Below are positions 10,009 to 19,580 of a DNA stretch of 64,000 bases, in pieces. Source of the stretch: Candidatus Methanoperedentaceae archaeon GB37. Lineage in GTDB: Archaea; Halobacteriota; Methanosarcinia; Methanosarcinales; EX4572-44. Position 1 is the first letter of the stretch, and each line of letters opens with the position of its first letter. The notes beneath the pieces are model-generated. The model was not told where the DNA came from, did no database searches, and worked only from the letters and a program-made list of their open reading frames with translations. Location: NCBI GenBank assembly GCA_905171695.1, contig LR991653.1, forward strand, positions 1,464,150-1,528,149. The letters run 5' to 3'. The position numbers and the translations under genes were made by a program.

Positions 10009-10359
10009 TTATTTCTGGGCTTCTGTTATGAGGTCGAGGATTGTTTTTAGATCTTCTTCGGTGAGTGTGAAGCGTTCTTTTGCATAGATTGAACGTATTT
10101 CGTCGTAGGATTGGGGGAGCACGTCAGCTATTCTTACGGCGATCTCGGGTTTCATCTTTTCAAGTTTGAGCAGGTTTGCTACGAGTTCTTTTGCCCTATC
10201 AGCGGGGAGTTTGGCGAAGGTCTCCACGTGGTAGATGGTTCGTCTGAGTTCGTAGCCGAGTTCTTCTTCGTCCTTGCGTTCACTTCGTACCTTCTTTAAG
10301 AGTTCTTTAACCTCTGGTATTGTCAACGGTTCTTCATCGAGTATCGCTTTGACGGTCAT
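10009..10359 (-). CDS. rpoF: RNA polymerase subunit F (Rpb4 homologue)
   Basis: A 116-residue protein matching archaeal RpoF, which pairs with RpoE' (Rpb7) to form the stalk of RNA polymerase. The HRDC-like helical fold is seen in LTIPEVKELLKKVRSER, LRRTIYHVETFAKLP and the C-terminal LPQSYDEIRSIYAKE followed by LTEEDLKTIL. It lies 28 bases after rpl21e, the usual archaeal order rpl21e-rpoF, and is probably cotranscribed with pus10 and rpl21e. Confidence 0.93.
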   Translation of the reverse strand: MTVKAILDEEPLTIPEVKELLKKVRSERKDEEELGYELRRTIYHVETFAKLPADRAKELVANLLKLEKMKPEIAVRIADVLPQSYDEIRSIYAKERFTLTEEDLKTILDLITEAQK

Positions 10360-10387
10360 CTTCTATCAACCAAACCCGGTTCATCCT

Positions 10388-10684
10388 TCATCTGAATACC
10401 TGTCTTGCCAGGTGTTCGGGGAAGACTATGATCTCTTTTATGGATCTTCCATCTCGTACATTCACCACGTAGCCCCGTCCACGCCGTCCAGCAATGGCGC
10501 CGGTCTTCCCGTGAAACTTGGGATTTGGCATTCCATGGTGGATGCTCGGGTCGATTATTATATGAACTCGATCTCCAACCTTGAACTCCTGGATTGACTT
10601 GCTCACAGGGGATATGCCACGTGCCCGATTCTTCTTCTTCAACTTGTATCGTGTCTTTCTTCTTGTACCATGAGATTTGGGCAA
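10388..10684 (-). CDS. rpl21e: 50S ribosomal protein L21e
   Basis: A 98-residue, very basic protein with the L21e hallmarks: N-terminal MPKSHGTRRKTRYKL, central FKVGDRVHIIIDPSIHHGMP and FHGKTGAIAGRRGRGYVV. Length is normal for the family. It is a component of the large ribosomal subunit. It lies between pus10 (19 bases upstream) and rpoF, in one minus-strand operon. Confidence 0.97.
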   Translation of the reverse strand: MPKSHGTRRKTRYKLKKKNRARGISPVSKSIQEFKVGDRVHIIIDPSIHHGMPNPKFHGKTGAIAGRRGRGYVVNVRDGRSIKEIIVFPEHLARQVFR

Positions 10685-10703
10685 ACCTGATTCCTCCGAT
10701 ATT

Positions 10704-12002
10704 TCATAACTTTACATCGATAACGTCCACTTCAACGACTTCTGCACCTGTGCCAAGCGCCTTGGAGAGACTTGGATTTGTACGTCCTCCGTCGCCAGAT
10801 ACAAGCTCTTTCACGTAGAGACCGCCCTCGCATCTGACGAGAAGCACTGCTTGATCGGAGTTGAAGCTCTCAACCTCGATCGAGTAGACCTTTCGTCTGC
10901 GCACGTGATCTGCTCTGCGGTGCAGCACACGACTCGGTGTCTGCTGATCGATCTCACCCGTTATTAAGCCGAGCGAGGATTTAAGTCTTTCTTCAGAGAT
11001 TTTATCATCGAACGATACGCTCAACCTGTAGACTTTATCAGCACGCACGCCTTTGATTCGTTCAACCTCGCCACCATCCGTGTACTTCAGCCCCAGAACT
11101 TCAACCTTCCCACGTGCAGACTCATTTATCCTCTCCTCAAGAGAAGAGAGATCGACGCTCCGTCTCTTAGCGTTCTTCACCTCCATGACAAATGGGCGGC
11201 CAGAACCGAGCATGAGCGCGTCAACATCCTCCCGCCCTCCACCATGAAAGACCGCCGCCTCGGCACCGAAAGCATCCAGAAGAGGAGCTGCGATCAGTTC
11301 GTCCACGGACTCGGGATAGACCTTTCCAGTGAATCCACACTCCTCGCAGCCCTCGCCACCGCACTCCTTGCATGGCCATCGCGTCTGCGGAATACCACGC
11401 ACAAGCTTACGATACCTGCCATAGAGAAAGAGCGGTCGAATCTCAAGCTTCACAGCATCTTCGCCAAGATCAAGGAGAACCAGAACATCCGGGTGATCGT
11501 GATCAACCCTCTTTCCAGTGAGAGCTTCAACACGCTTTCCAACCTCACGATTCAACTCCGATTTGATCGGCTCAGCGAACCGAGTGCCAGACTCAGCCCA
11601 GAGAATCTCCTCATTCTCACTCAGAAGACCTGTCACCCTCGTACCGATCAGAAACGAGTCAAACTCAACCGAGGAGAGTGCCTCAAGAGCACGTTCAACC
11701 CACATCTCCACGGTCTCGAAGAGACCTCCACAGACCCAACACTTCCCCTCCTCATCCCGATCAAGGCCCAGGAGAGTTCGCGCATGAGGACTGCTTGCCG
11801 AAAGCTCCTCCAACAACCAAGCACCCTCCGAATCCCGACGCAATCTATCACCCTCCATCGAGAGCACAATCTTGAGAGCAGCACCACGCACATCATTTGA
11901 AAGTTCAGTCGAAAGCCTGGCGAAGAGCCGACCCATACAATGATCACAGATCACGCCCTCTCCAAGAACACGAGAAGCCATCTCAAGTACACGAAACTCC
12001 AT
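10704..12002 (-). CDS. pus10: tRNA pseudouridine synthase Pus10
   Basis: A 432-residue protein. It makes pseudouridine 54 (and 55) in the T-loop of archaeal tRNAs. The N-terminal THUMP-containing part carries zinc-binding cysteines (ICDHCMGRLFARL and CWVCGG; later CKECGGEGCEECG). The catalytic domain has the aspartate motif in GREDVDALMLGSGRPF, then VMEVKNAKRR and PSRVLHRRADHVRRRKVY. Length fits archaeal Pus10. ATG 12002 is supported by a TATA box centred about 30 bases upstream, implying a leaderless message. First gene of the pus10-rpl21e-rpoF operon. Confidence 0.94.
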   Translation of the reverse strand: MEFRVLEMASRVLGEGVICDHCMGRLFARLSTELSNDVRGAALKIVLSMEGDRLRRDSEGAWLLEELSASSPHARTLLGLDRDEEGKCWVCGGLFETVEMWVERALEALSSVEFDSFLIGTRVTGLLSENEEILWAESGTRFAEPIKSELNREVGKRVEALTGKRVDHDHPDVLVLLDLGEDAVKLEIRPLFLYGRYRKLVRGIPQTRWPCKECGGEGCEECGFTGKVYPESVDELIAAPLLDAFGAEAAVFHGGGREDVDALMLGSGRPFVMEVKNAKRRSVDLSSLEERINESARGKVEVLGLKYTDGGEVERIKGVRADKVYRLSVSFDDKISEERLKSSLGLITGEIDQQTPSRVLHRRADHVRRRKVYSIEVESFNSDQAVLLVRCEGGLYVKELVSGDGGRTNPSLSKALGTGAEVVEVDVIDVKL

Positions 12003-12027
12003 AAACCACTACCAAGACCAGCCCATA

Positions 12028-12040
12028 ACTTATATAAATT
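12028..12040 (-). promoter_or_regulatory. TATA box of the pus10-rpl21e-rpoF operon
   Basis: On the minus strand AATTTATATAAGT, about 26-38 bases before the pus10 ATG at 12002. The preceding bases (AGAAATTT) could form part of a BRE. The spacing suggests a leaderless transcript. Confidence 0.6.
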
Positions 12041-12375
12041 TCTAAACTTCGAGATCTTTTTGCTCTCAACTTGCCATAAGTGTTAGCAAAGAATGCGACG
12101 AACGAAAAGAATCCGAGGAGGAAGCAGAAACTCTCTTTTTGAAAAAAAAGGTAGATACATCAGATGAAGTAGCAATCAGGTTTTATAGGAGAGTTCCACT
12201 CAAAATGTACGATTCAGTTTCGTGGAAAGCGTGGAAATTCTAAGATGGATAAACGAAAGAACAATGAGCAAGCTTGCAAAACAGCTGAGCTTTGCTAAAT
12301 CGTGGATCAGGAACCCTGTCTCATCGTGGACTTGATTTTGCAAGGGACTATAAGGGACTATAGTGTAACGTTTAT
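12041..12375. other. degenerate intergenic DNA
   Basis: No intact gene. Short open stretches on the plus strand, such as ILRWINERTMSKLAKQLSF at about 12236-12292, look like fragments of a decayed regulatory or mobile gene, but frame changes and stops prevent a family call. Confidence 0.4.
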
Positions 12376-12555
12376 TCTAAGAGTTCAACCAACATCTGGA
12401 ACTTCACTTTCAAAATAACCTACACCTACAATGGCGATACCTACACAAACTACCTCGGCAACTATCAGTTCATCCCTAAAAATAACTTCATCGTAGGAAA
12501 CTTATTTATTCCAGATATTAATATTTTTCATGCTAAAACACTTTACAAAGGATGA
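12376..12555 (+). pseudogene. fragment of a NosD-like / archaeal surface protein
   Basis: A 59-codon open stretch without a start codon encodes FKITYTYNGDTYTNYLGNYQ. The motif ITYTYNG.TYTNYLGNYW is common at the end of right-handed beta-helix (NosD-type) surface proteins of methanogenic archaea. Here the expected W is Q, and there is no upstream or downstream continuation, so it is a relic. About 130 bases of unassigned DNA follow before the HD-domain gene. Confidence 0.4.
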
Positions 12556-12684
12556 ACTGTAATAAAGGAATCAAAGAGGGTCAAACGATACCTTTTCTTC
12601 CCACTAATTTTAATATACTACTTGTCATAGTAATAATGCCCAGAATAACTTGATATTTGGTTTCAGAAGTGGCTTGTTGAGCTC

Positions 12685-14493
12685 TTATGCCTGGTATCGT
12701 CTCTTTGGTATCCTTATGAGATCGTGGATGACTGCGTGTTTGTGTTGTTTGAGGTATTCTGTTATGATTTGGATCTCTTTTTTGTAGTGGGGTGCTATCT
12801 CTTCTGCGTAGAGTGCTCCTATTGGTGTTAGTGTGTATTCGTAGCGTTGTTTCCATCTGTTTTTGTGTTCGATGGTTCTGATGTCTTCGTTGAGCATCTC
12901 TACTGCCACGAGGGTCTGTATGTTTTTGTAGAGTTCGTCGCTGTATGGAAACTTGTATTCGTGAGTGTAGTTATAGTTGAAGAGGTGTTTTAACTGGGGG
13001 ATTGAGGCGAGTTGGTGAGTCGTTCGGTATATCCAGGTGATATTATGGATCTTTGGAATGGAGATGTAGGAGTCTGTTTCCTCTGAAAAGAGCTTGTTTA
13101 GGGTGTGGAAGATGAGGAGAATGGCTTCGAGCTGGATCGGTGTTTCTTCTCTTATGAATCTGAGCAGTTGTATCGATAGTGTTTTGATCTCTTCGAGCAC
13201 ATCTCTTACAGGTGGTCTCTTCTCTCTATCTCTTGTGAATACGCAGAGTGATATCTGTCGTGAGATTGCCCGTATGAGTCCGTTTGCAAGGGCTGAGTTA
13301 TCGTAGAAGAATCCTTCTTCATCGTTTATCTTCACTCTGATCGTCTTGGGGAGTCCGCTTGCCATGTCAAGGTCGACGAGTGTGGGTGTGCCGTGTAGAT
13401 CGTGTATGCGCCTGGCAAGGGTCTCTTCGAAGATCTTCTTGGCGCGACCGTTCTCTGTGATGATGGCAAGTGCGGTGCGTGTCTGTGGATGGAGGCGCGA
13501 GTAGTTGAATCGCATGATCAAAGGGCATATTCTGCCTTCTTTGAGCCGTGTTATCAGTCTCTGTTCGGTTGGTCCGCCGTGTGCGCGGATGAAAGAGAAG
13601 ATGTCTGCATCGGTTGAACGCAAGAAAAAGTCCATTACAATGGTTGAAACGTTATTTTTATCATTTTTATCTCCTTTTTCCATCCTGGATCTCACTCTCT
13701 CAAGAGTTCCTTCAAGTGCATAGAGGAGCATTGCCCTAGCTGCCTGTGTTGTCGGATGGTGGATGATGGCTGAATAATGATGAGCTCTTGCCGTGAGCAT
13801 CGATTCTGCCGCGACGAGAGCCATCTCCTCACTGTACCCATCCCTGCCTCCAAGGAGAACCCGTCCATCCTCGAGCACAAGGCTCTCAAGAATCTGGTTC
13901 ACATCGATCAACCCGAGTGAAACGCCAGTGTGATACGAGTCCCGCATGAGAAAGTCGATACGATCGGCATCAATATCTCCAGAGATGATCTGTGCAAGGT
14001 ATGGAGGTCTACCGAACGAATCGCCGATCGCAATATGTGAGAGAGTTGTGAAGTAGTCCCTGGACGAGTCAGGCGCTCTCTGGAGAAGGTTCTCGTCCTC
14101 GGAGAGAATCTCCTCTATCATGTACTGTGTGAAAGCCTCGTGGTTCGAGAAGGTTCTACCCTGCACGACTGGCTGATAGATCGGGTTTCGCCGCAGAATA
14201 GACTCAACAGCATGCGAGAATGCAGGATGGCCCAGATCATGGAGGAGACCCCCAGCTCTTACAAGCACCTTCTCGTCGCGAGAGAGACCGAGTTGATCAG
14301 CGATACGCCCTGCCATGTGCATGGTACCGATACTATGCTCAAAGCGAGTATGATTGGCACCGGGATATGCAAAATACGCCATTGCAAGCTGCTCGATGCC
14401 CCTTAAGCGCTGAAACTGTGGTGTTTTTATCAAAGCCTCTTCGAAGCGGCTGAGACGGATCGTCCCATGAACAGGATCATGAATGACCTCCAT
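12685..14493 (-). CDS. HD-domain phosphohydrolase (dGTPase-like)
   Basis: A ~602-residue protein starting MEVIHDPVHGTIRL. It has the HD metal-binding signature in ANHTRFEHSIGTMHMAG and GGLLHDLGHPAFSH, and the later DIDADRIDFLMRDSYHTG. This is the archaeal/bacterial family of HD phosphohydrolases related to dNTP triphosphohydrolases. The C-terminal ~250 residues are less conserved, and residues near the end (YEYTLTPIGALYAEEIAPHY) look like a winged-helix segment. An upstream ATG at 14589 would add 32 basic residues, but it lies 14 bases from the end of the RNase P RNA; I prefer 14493. Substrate is uncertain (dNTP or nucleotide). Confidence 0.82.
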   Translation of the reverse strand: MEVIHDPVHGTIRLSRFEEALIKTPQFQRLRGIEQLAMAYFAYPGANHTRFEHSIGTMHMAGRIADQLGLSRDEKVLVRAGGLLHDLGHPAFSHAVESILRRNPIYQPVVQGRTFSNHEAFTQYMIEEILSEDENLLQRAPDSSRDYFTTLSHIAIGDSFGRPPYLAQIISGDIDADRIDFLMRDSYHTGVSLGLIDVNQILESLVLEDGRVLLGGRDGYSEEMALVAAESMLTARAHHYSAIIHHPTTQAARAMLLYALEGTLERVRSRMEKGDKNDKNNVSTIVMDFFLRSTDADIFSFIRAHGGPTEQRLITRLKEGRICPLIMRFNYSRLHPQTRTALAIITENGRAKKIFEETLARRIHDLHGTPTLVDLDMASGLPKTIRVKINDEEGFFYDNSALANGLIRAISRQISLCVFTRDREKRPPVRDVLEEIKTLSIQLLRFIREETPIQLEAILLIFHTLNKLFSEETDSYISIPKIHNITWIYRTTHQLASIPQLKHLFNYNYTHEYKFPYSDELYKNIQTLVAVEMLNEDIRTIEHKNRWKQRYEYTLTPIGALYAEEIAPHYKKEIQIITEYLKQHKHAVIHDLIRIPKRRYQA

Positions 14494-14602
14494 ACCATTC
14501 CACTGAAGACCCTCTTTCAAGGTATAAAGCCGTCGAGTGAGGAAGGTAAGCCTCCTCTTGTTTCGCACGATAAGCCTCGTTCGGCTCATGACGTGCCCCT
14601 TT

Positions 14603-14866
14603 GACGGTGTTCAGCTAAGCGCCACACTCGAGCCTATGCCTCCGAGAAAGACTACCCTGGCTCACATCTGGCTTGCACCCACGGGTATTCACGCGTTCCA
14701 TCCGATGACTGCACGACCTCAGCCTCGCAGCATCATCGCATAGGTGCAGATCGGTATCGTTTCTGTGCCATTGACATGGCTCTCGCCACACATCCTTGCG
14801 GATGCCCGTGCTCTCGGAAGGTGGGAGGACTTTCCTCAGCAGCAATCATGCTACCGGCAACCGTCC
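14603..14866 (-). ncRNA. rnpB: RNase P RNA
   Basis: A GC-rich, non-coding, structured segment on the minus strand with the conserved RNase P RNA blocks: GAGGAAAGTCCTCCC (CR-I, 14823-14837), ACAGAAACGATACC (~14749-14762), GGAACGCGTGAATACCC and AGATGTGAGCCAGGG downstream. GGACGGTTG at the 5' end can pair with CACCGTC at the 3' end to close helix P1. A TATA box at about 14910-14919 (minus) suggests transcription begins near 14886, so the primary transcript may be ~20 bases longer. Exact ends are estimates. It lies between gatB and the HD-domain gene. Confidence 0.85.
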
Positions 14867-14909
14867 AACCTCTCTCGACGACAATACCAGGAGCATAATA
14901 GATCCGAGC

Positions 14910-14919
14910 AGGTATAAAA
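14910..14919 (-). promoter_or_regulatory. TATA box of rnpB
   Basis: Minus strand CTTTTATACC, about 45-55 bases before the first conserved P1 base and 25 bases before the presumed RNA start. It lies in the 77 bases between the gatB stop codon and the RNA. Confidence 0.5.
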
Positions 14920-14943
14920 GGATTCTTGAAAGGTCTCCCTCCT

Positions 14944-16380
14944 TTACCCTGCGCTATCACTTATCTCCTCTATGATCATCTCCCTCGCCTTCTTCGGGTC
15001 TGCTCTGCCTCTCGTCTTCTTCATCACTGCCCCGAGTATGAAGTTCAGTGCTTCGTCTTTGCCGTTTCTATAGTCGTCGACTGCTTTCCTGTTCTCTTCT
15101 ATTGCCTCTCTAACAGCGGCGTCGATCTCATCGCTCTCTATCTTGAGAAGGTTCTTTTCGCTCACTATACTCGCTACGCTCTCTCCTTTTTCATCGAGTA
15201 GCGTTCTTATGATCTCAACTCCGCTTCGCTCCGTGATCTTATCCTCTGTAAGGAGTTGTATGATCTCTATCATGTCTTCTCTTCTGAATGATTCGATGGT
15301 CTTGTCCCGGTAGTTGAGTTCTCCTTTGAGCACGTCCGCTATCCACGTGGCTGCTATGAGAGGATCAGCTCCCCCCAGAACCACATCTTCAAAGAATTGT
15401 GCAAGTTTCAGTTCTCCTGTGATGGTCTTTGCATGTTCAGCCTTTATACCATACTCTCTCACAAAACGCTCTCTCCGTGCATCAGGGAGTTCTGGAAGCT
15501 CTTCTCTCACTTTTGCCACCCAGTCCGTGATTCTGAGTGGTACGAGGTCGGGTTCCGGGAAATACCTGTAATCGTGGGCTTCTTCCTTTCTTCGAATACC
15601 TACCGTGATCTCCCGTGCTTCGTCAAAGTGGCGCGTCTCCTGCCTCACACTCCCGCCCCTTCTGAGCAGGTTCTTCTGGCGTACGATCTCGTAGAGCAGA
15701 GCCTTCTCGGCACCCCTGAAGGATGAGATGTTCTTGATCTCGGCGCGGTTACCACCCATGATGGAAACGTTTGCATCCACCCTCATCGAGCCTTCCAGAT
15801 CAAGATCGGTCACGTCAAGGTACTCTACAATGTTTCGAAGCTTGTCAAGGAATCTTCGAGCCTCTTTTGGACTTCGGAGATCAGGCTCAGTCACAATTTC
15901 AAGAAGTGGAATTCCTGAACGGTTATAATCAACGAGTGTGTATCTGGATCGGTCAATCGTCCCCTCATGCACCAGACGACCAGGATCCTCCTCAAGGTGA
16001 GCCCTGTTGATACGCACAGTGTGCTCGCCATCCTCGCCCTCGATCACCACATGACCATGGTGAGCGATCGGATAATCGTACTGTGTTATCTGGAATCCTC
16101 GTGGCAGATCAGGATAATAGTAGTTTTTGCGATAGAACTGAGTGTGCTCGCTTATCTCACAGTTGAGCGCAAGCCCCACCCTGATCGCATACTCAACAGC
16201 CCGACGATTCACAACAGGGAGAGCACCAGGTAGGCCGAGACAGACCGGGCAGACATGGGTATTGGGCGGGTCTCCGTGGTAGCTCGTTGTACACCCGCAG
16301 AATATCTTCGTCTTCAACCTGTTCAACTGAAGATGGATCTCAAGCCCGATCTTCACCCGATCCCTGTTCTCGTAGACCAC
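14944..16380 (-). CDS. gatB: Glu-tRNA(Gln)/Asp-tRNA(Asn) amidotransferase subunit B
   Basis: A 478-residue kinase/tRNA-binding subunit of the GatCAB amidotransferase. Visible hallmarks: VKIGLEIHLQLNRLKTK, the cysteine group IFCGC..HVCPVCLGLPGALP, and FYRKNYYYPDLPRGFQITQY. DYNRSGIPLLEIVTEPDL and the YDYRYFPEPDL-like strand (HDYRYFPEPDLVPL) follow; the C-terminal YqeY-like helical domain ends the protein. The start is GTG 16380, three bases after the gatA stop. It transamidates misacylated tRNA together with GatA and GatC. Confidence 0.96.
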   Translation of the reverse strand: MVYENRDRVKIGLEIHLQLNRLKTKIFCGCTTSYHGDPPNTHVCPVCLGLPGALPVVNRRAVEYAIRVGLALNCEISEHTQFYRKNYYYPDLPRGFQITQYDYPIAHHGHVVIEGEDGEHTVRINRAHLEEDPGRLVHEGTIDRSRYTLVDYNRSGIPLLEIVTEPDLRSPKEARRFLDKLRNIVEYLDVTDLDLEGSMRVDANVSIMGGNRAEIKNISSFRGAEKALLYEIVRQKNLLRRGGSVRQETRHFDEAREITVGIRRKEEAHDYRYFPEPDLVPLRITDWVAKVREELPELPDARRERFVREYGIKAEHAKTITGELKLAQFFEDVVLGGADPLIAATWIADVLKGELNYRDKTIESFRREDMIEIIQLLTEDKITERSGVEIIRTLLDEKGESVASIVSEKNLLKIESDEIDAAVREAIEENRKAVDDYRNGKDEALNFILGAVMKKTRGRADPKKAREMIIEEISDSAG

Positions 16381-16383
16381 GAG

Positions 16384-17805
16384 TCACACGCCCCCTGGCT
16401 TTCTCTTATGAAAGTCAGTACTCTCTTCAAAACAGTGTGCAGCGCGGAGTATGGTTGGCTCACAGAAGAAGTTCCCTATCAACTGGAGTCCTATCGGGAG
16501 GCCATCCTCAAACCCGCATGGAAGCGATATGGCAGGGACTCCCGCGAGATTGATCGGGACCGTGTTCACATCTGCCAAGTAGAGGCTAAGCGGATCATCA
16601 ATCTTCTCACCGATCTTGAAAGCAGGATACGGCATCGTAGGGGATAACAATAAATCAAAGGATTTGAAAGCAACTTCAAAGTCTTGTTTAACAAGAGTTC
16701 TCACTTTAAGTGCTTTCAAATAGTATCTGTCATGGTATCCTTCCGAGAGCGCATAGGTTCCAAGCAGAATACGCCTCTTAACCTCTTCACCAAAACCCTC
16801 GCTCCGTGTTCGTGAAAAACTCGTATGCCAGTCACTCCCTTCCGCACGATAACCATACCGCAGACCATCAAACCTGGCAAGATTGCTCGAAGCCTCGCTC
16901 ATCGCTATAACATAATAGGAAGCAAGAGCGTATCGCGTATGCGGCATCGAAACGATCTCATAGGTCGCACCAAGATCCTCGAACGTGTGAACCGCGTCCC
17001 AGAGAGCATCCCGCACAGCACCACTCGTACCCTCACCAAAGTACTCCCTGAGAACCCCGATCCGCATCCCACGAAGATCCAGATCGTAATCGATCACTGA
17101 ACTCGTATCAAACTCGTGCCCTACAGACGTAGAATCCCGAGGATCATAACCAGCTATCACATCAAAGAGGAGCGCCACATCACGAACACTCGTCGCAATC
17201 GGACCTATCTGCTCGAGACTGTTAGCATACGAGATAAGCCCAAACCTCGAGACCGCCCCATAGGTCGGCTTCAAACCCACAACACCACAGAAGGACGCAG
17301 GACATCTCACAGAACCACCCGTATCAGAACCGAGAGCGATCGGAACCTCCCCACCAGCAACCGCCGCTGCACTACCACCAGACGAGCCACCAGAGACACG
17401 ATCCCTCCCCCACGGATTCTTCACAGCACCATAATAACTCGTCTCATTACTACTCCCCATCGCAAACTCGTCCATATTCGTCTTCCCAACAATAAGAGCA
17501 CCCTCAGCCTTCAATCGCTCAACAACAGACGCATCATAAGGCGGAATATAACCAGTTAAGATCCGAGACCCACACGTAGTCTGAATACCCCTAGTCGAGA
17601 TATTATCCTTCACACCAACAGGCACACCCCTCAGCCTACCACTACCACCCACCCCCCCTGACTCAGCCCACCTGCGCGCTCCCTCAAAGTCAGTTGTGAT
17701 GAAGGTATTAAGCTCGTTCTCCTCTATCCGCTCAGAAGACCGACTAAGAACCTCCTCAAAGCCCACACTCTCAACAAGCCACCGCACCTCATCAATATCC
17801 ATCAA
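16384..17805 (-). CDS. gatA: Glu-tRNA(Gln)/Asp-tRNA(Asn) amidotransferase subunit A
   Basis: A 473-residue amidase-signature enzyme that releases ammonia from glutamine for GatB. The Ser-cisSer-Lys triad is visible: Lys near 66 (GVPVGVKDNIS), cis-Ser near 141 (VSGGSSGGSAAA) and the nucleophile near 165 (GSDTGGSVRCPASFCG). GLKPTYGAVSRFGLI is also typical. The start overlaps the gatC stop by four bases, so translation of the gatC-gatA-gatB operon is coupled. Confidence 0.96.
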   Translation of the reverse strand: MMDIDEVRWLVESVGFEEVLSRSSERIEENELNTFITTDFEGARRWAESGGVGGSGRLRGVPVGVKDNISTRGIQTTCGSRILTGYIPPYDASVVERLKAEGALIVGKTNMDEFAMGSSNETSYYGAVKNPWGRDRVSGGSSGGSAAAVAGGEVPIALGSDTGGSVRCPASFCGVVGLKPTYGAVSRFGLISYANSLEQIGPIATSVRDVALLFDVIAGYDPRDSTSVGHEFDTSSVIDYDLDLRGMRIGVLREYFGEGTSGAVRDALWDAVHTFEDLGATYEIVSMPHTRYALASYYVIAMSEASSNLARFDGLRYGYRAEGSDWHTSFSRTRSEGFGEEVKRRILLGTYALSEGYHDRYYLKALKVRTLVKQDFEVAFKSFDLLLSPTMPYPAFKIGEKIDDPLSLYLADVNTVPINLAGVPAISLPCGFEDGLPIGLQLIGNFFCEPTILRAAHCFEESTDFHKRKPGGV

Positions 17806-18080
17806 ACAATCCTCGCCGACTTGAAGTAACCATCCTTTGTCTCACACGCATTCATAAGAGCATCCCTCTGCGAGAGCATCTCACAAGCCACATCATCTCT
17901 GAAGACATTATCAATCTCTAACACATGATACGTCGGATCCACATCCTCCACCACCTCATCAAGCACTCCAAAATACTCCAAAACCAAACCCAGCTTCCGA
18001 CAGTACTCGTCCAACTCAGAATCCTCAAGCTCCACAGACGAAAGCCAAGCCACGCGACGAACATCCTCTCTCGTAATCAT
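17802..18080 (-). CDS. gatC: Glu-tRNA(Gln)/Asp-tRNA(Asn) amidotransferase subunit C
   Basis: A 92-residue protein starting MITREDVRRVAWLSSVEL, the usual GatC N-terminus (metal-independent helical start with LA..V.L). It wraps around GatA and stabilises the GatCAB complex. An ATG or other start further upstream in the same frame would add 15 atypical residues, so I use ATG 18080. First gene of gatCAB; the stop overlaps the gatA start. Confidence 0.9.
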   Translation of the reverse strand: MITREDVRRVAWLSSVELEDSELDEYCRKLGLVLEYFGVLDEVVEDVDPTYHVLEIDNVFRDDVACEMLSQRDALMNACETKDGYFKSARIV

Positions 18081-18365
18081 AACCAGACACACCCAAACAA
18101 ACGAAGACCAACGCCCACAATACACGACAGAGATAGAATATAGTTTTTGCTATTTTTCCAAAACAGAGTGGATATGTTCATGATGTCAGCGAGCTATGGG
18201 GCGTGAATTTGCAGATACTGAAACGAGATCTACAGAGAAAAAAAAAGAAGACTTGGGAAGACTGGGACCAAAACCCGTAAACCCTTATAAGTAGAGGGGG
18301 AGATTCCGGGGCATTTTATCTATAAGACTTGTGCATAGGGGGTAAAAGCAAGAGGTGATAAGGTG

Positions 18366-19038
18366 ATGAGGTTGAAGACAAGTGGTAGATGCTTCATCTG
18401 CGATAAGTCCTTCAGCAAAGCTGGAATGACAAAGCATCTGAAAACGCATTTGAAAGATGATGGAAGTTCGAAACTCTTTCACATCAGAGTTGACGGAATA
18501 TACCAGCCTGAGTACTGGCTGCATATCGAGATTCCTGCAGGTGCAAAGCTCAAAAGAGCTCGATCAATTCCTGAGAGATATATGGCTTGAGTGCTGCGGG
18601 CAGCTGAGTGCATTCGAAATCGATGGCGTTGAATATCATTCAGACACGGAAGGGTTTTATTTCGAACCTGTGAAAGGGATGGATTCCACACTGAAAGATG
18701 TGCTAAGTCCGTCTATGGAATTCTACCATCGCTATGATTTCGGTACCACAACAGAGCTCAGGCTCAAGGTCACATCTGAAAGAAAAGGAAAAGCGAGAAG
18801 GAAGGAAAGAGTCAGAATCCTTGCAAGAAATAATCCGCCTGAGATAACCTGTAAATGTGGTAAAGACGCAAAGTGGATCTGTGCGATCTGTGTTGAGGAA
18901 AATATGGGAGAAGACTGCTATTTCTGCGATGATTGTGCAGATGGACATGAGTGTGGAGAGGAAATGCTTCTTCCCGTTGTTAACTCGCCAAGGATGGGAG
19001 TCTGCGGGTATGAAGGGTCAGATAAGTACGGGGATTGA
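18366..19038 (+). pseudogene. C2H2 zinc-finger / pRiA4b ORF-3-like protein, frameshifted
   Basis: Two frames. 18366-~18550 encodes a C2H2 finger (CFICDKSFSKAGMTKHLKTH) followed by FHIRVDGIYQPEYWLHIEIP. From ~18550 the next frame continues with LDQFLRDIWLECCGQLSAFEI and ends at 19038, with two more cysteine clusters (CKCGKDAKWICAICVEE and CYFCDDCADGHECGEE). The joined product would be about 223 residues and resembles pRiA4b ORF-3/IS1096 TnpR-like proteins. One base slip separates the frames. Good Shine-Dalgarno (GAGGTGAT) before 18366. It sits at the head of an integrase and IS graveyard and may be a passenger gene. Confidence 0.65.
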
Positions 19039-19077
19039 TTATAGAGATTCGATTTACAGAGTAATTGAAAGATGGAA

Positions 19078-19360
19078 ATGATGAGGATCGAGAGGGGTAG
19101 CAACAGAATTACAGTCAGATTTCCATACAATCCAGACCACATCGCAAAAATTAAGACCATCAGAGGCTATAGATGGCATCCAGAAGAAAAATACTGGAGC
19201 ATTCCATGTTCTGAGCTTGAAAAGCTCGTATCAGTCATTTAATGGAGAGAAAATTGACATTGATCCATCAGTATGGCTTGATGGACTTGAAAAGGAGCTT
19301 GCTACGAGAAGATACAGTCCAAGGACGATAAAGGCTTATCTTCATTACAATGAAGACCAA
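19078..19360 (+). pseudogene. tyrosine recombinase/integrase, N-terminal stub
   Basis: 19078-19242 encodes MMRIERGSNRITVRFPYN.. and RGYRWHPEEKYWSIPCSELE. After a frame change near 19235 the adjoining frame continues FNGEKIDIDPSVWLDGLEKE and TRRYSPRTIKAYLHYNED. That order (arm-type N-terminal domain, then SAM-like core-binding helix) is the start of a XerC/D-like integrase. The catalytic domain is missing: the sequence runs straight into an IS5-family transposase fragment at about 19360. Confidence 0.65.
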
Positions 19361-19580
19361 TGAAGAAATTGAAAGGCAGATTGCTGACAGAATATATCTT
19401 TCCGCCAGTTCCTTGGTTTTCCTGAAAGTATTCCAGATTATTCAACTGTGTGGAGGGAAAGGTTAATTGAGATAGGAAGAGACAAAGAGACATGGAAGGA
19501 GTTGCAGAGAGAGCTCAAAGCTAAAGGCTTAAAAGTAAAGAAAAAAAGGGGTCATCCAAGATGCAACTCTTATCACTGCC

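Noticed and set aside
11244..11900. 218-codon open frame opposite pus10
   Set aside because: It is an antisense shadow of a well-supported Pus10 gene; composition is that of reversed codons, and no family is recognised.
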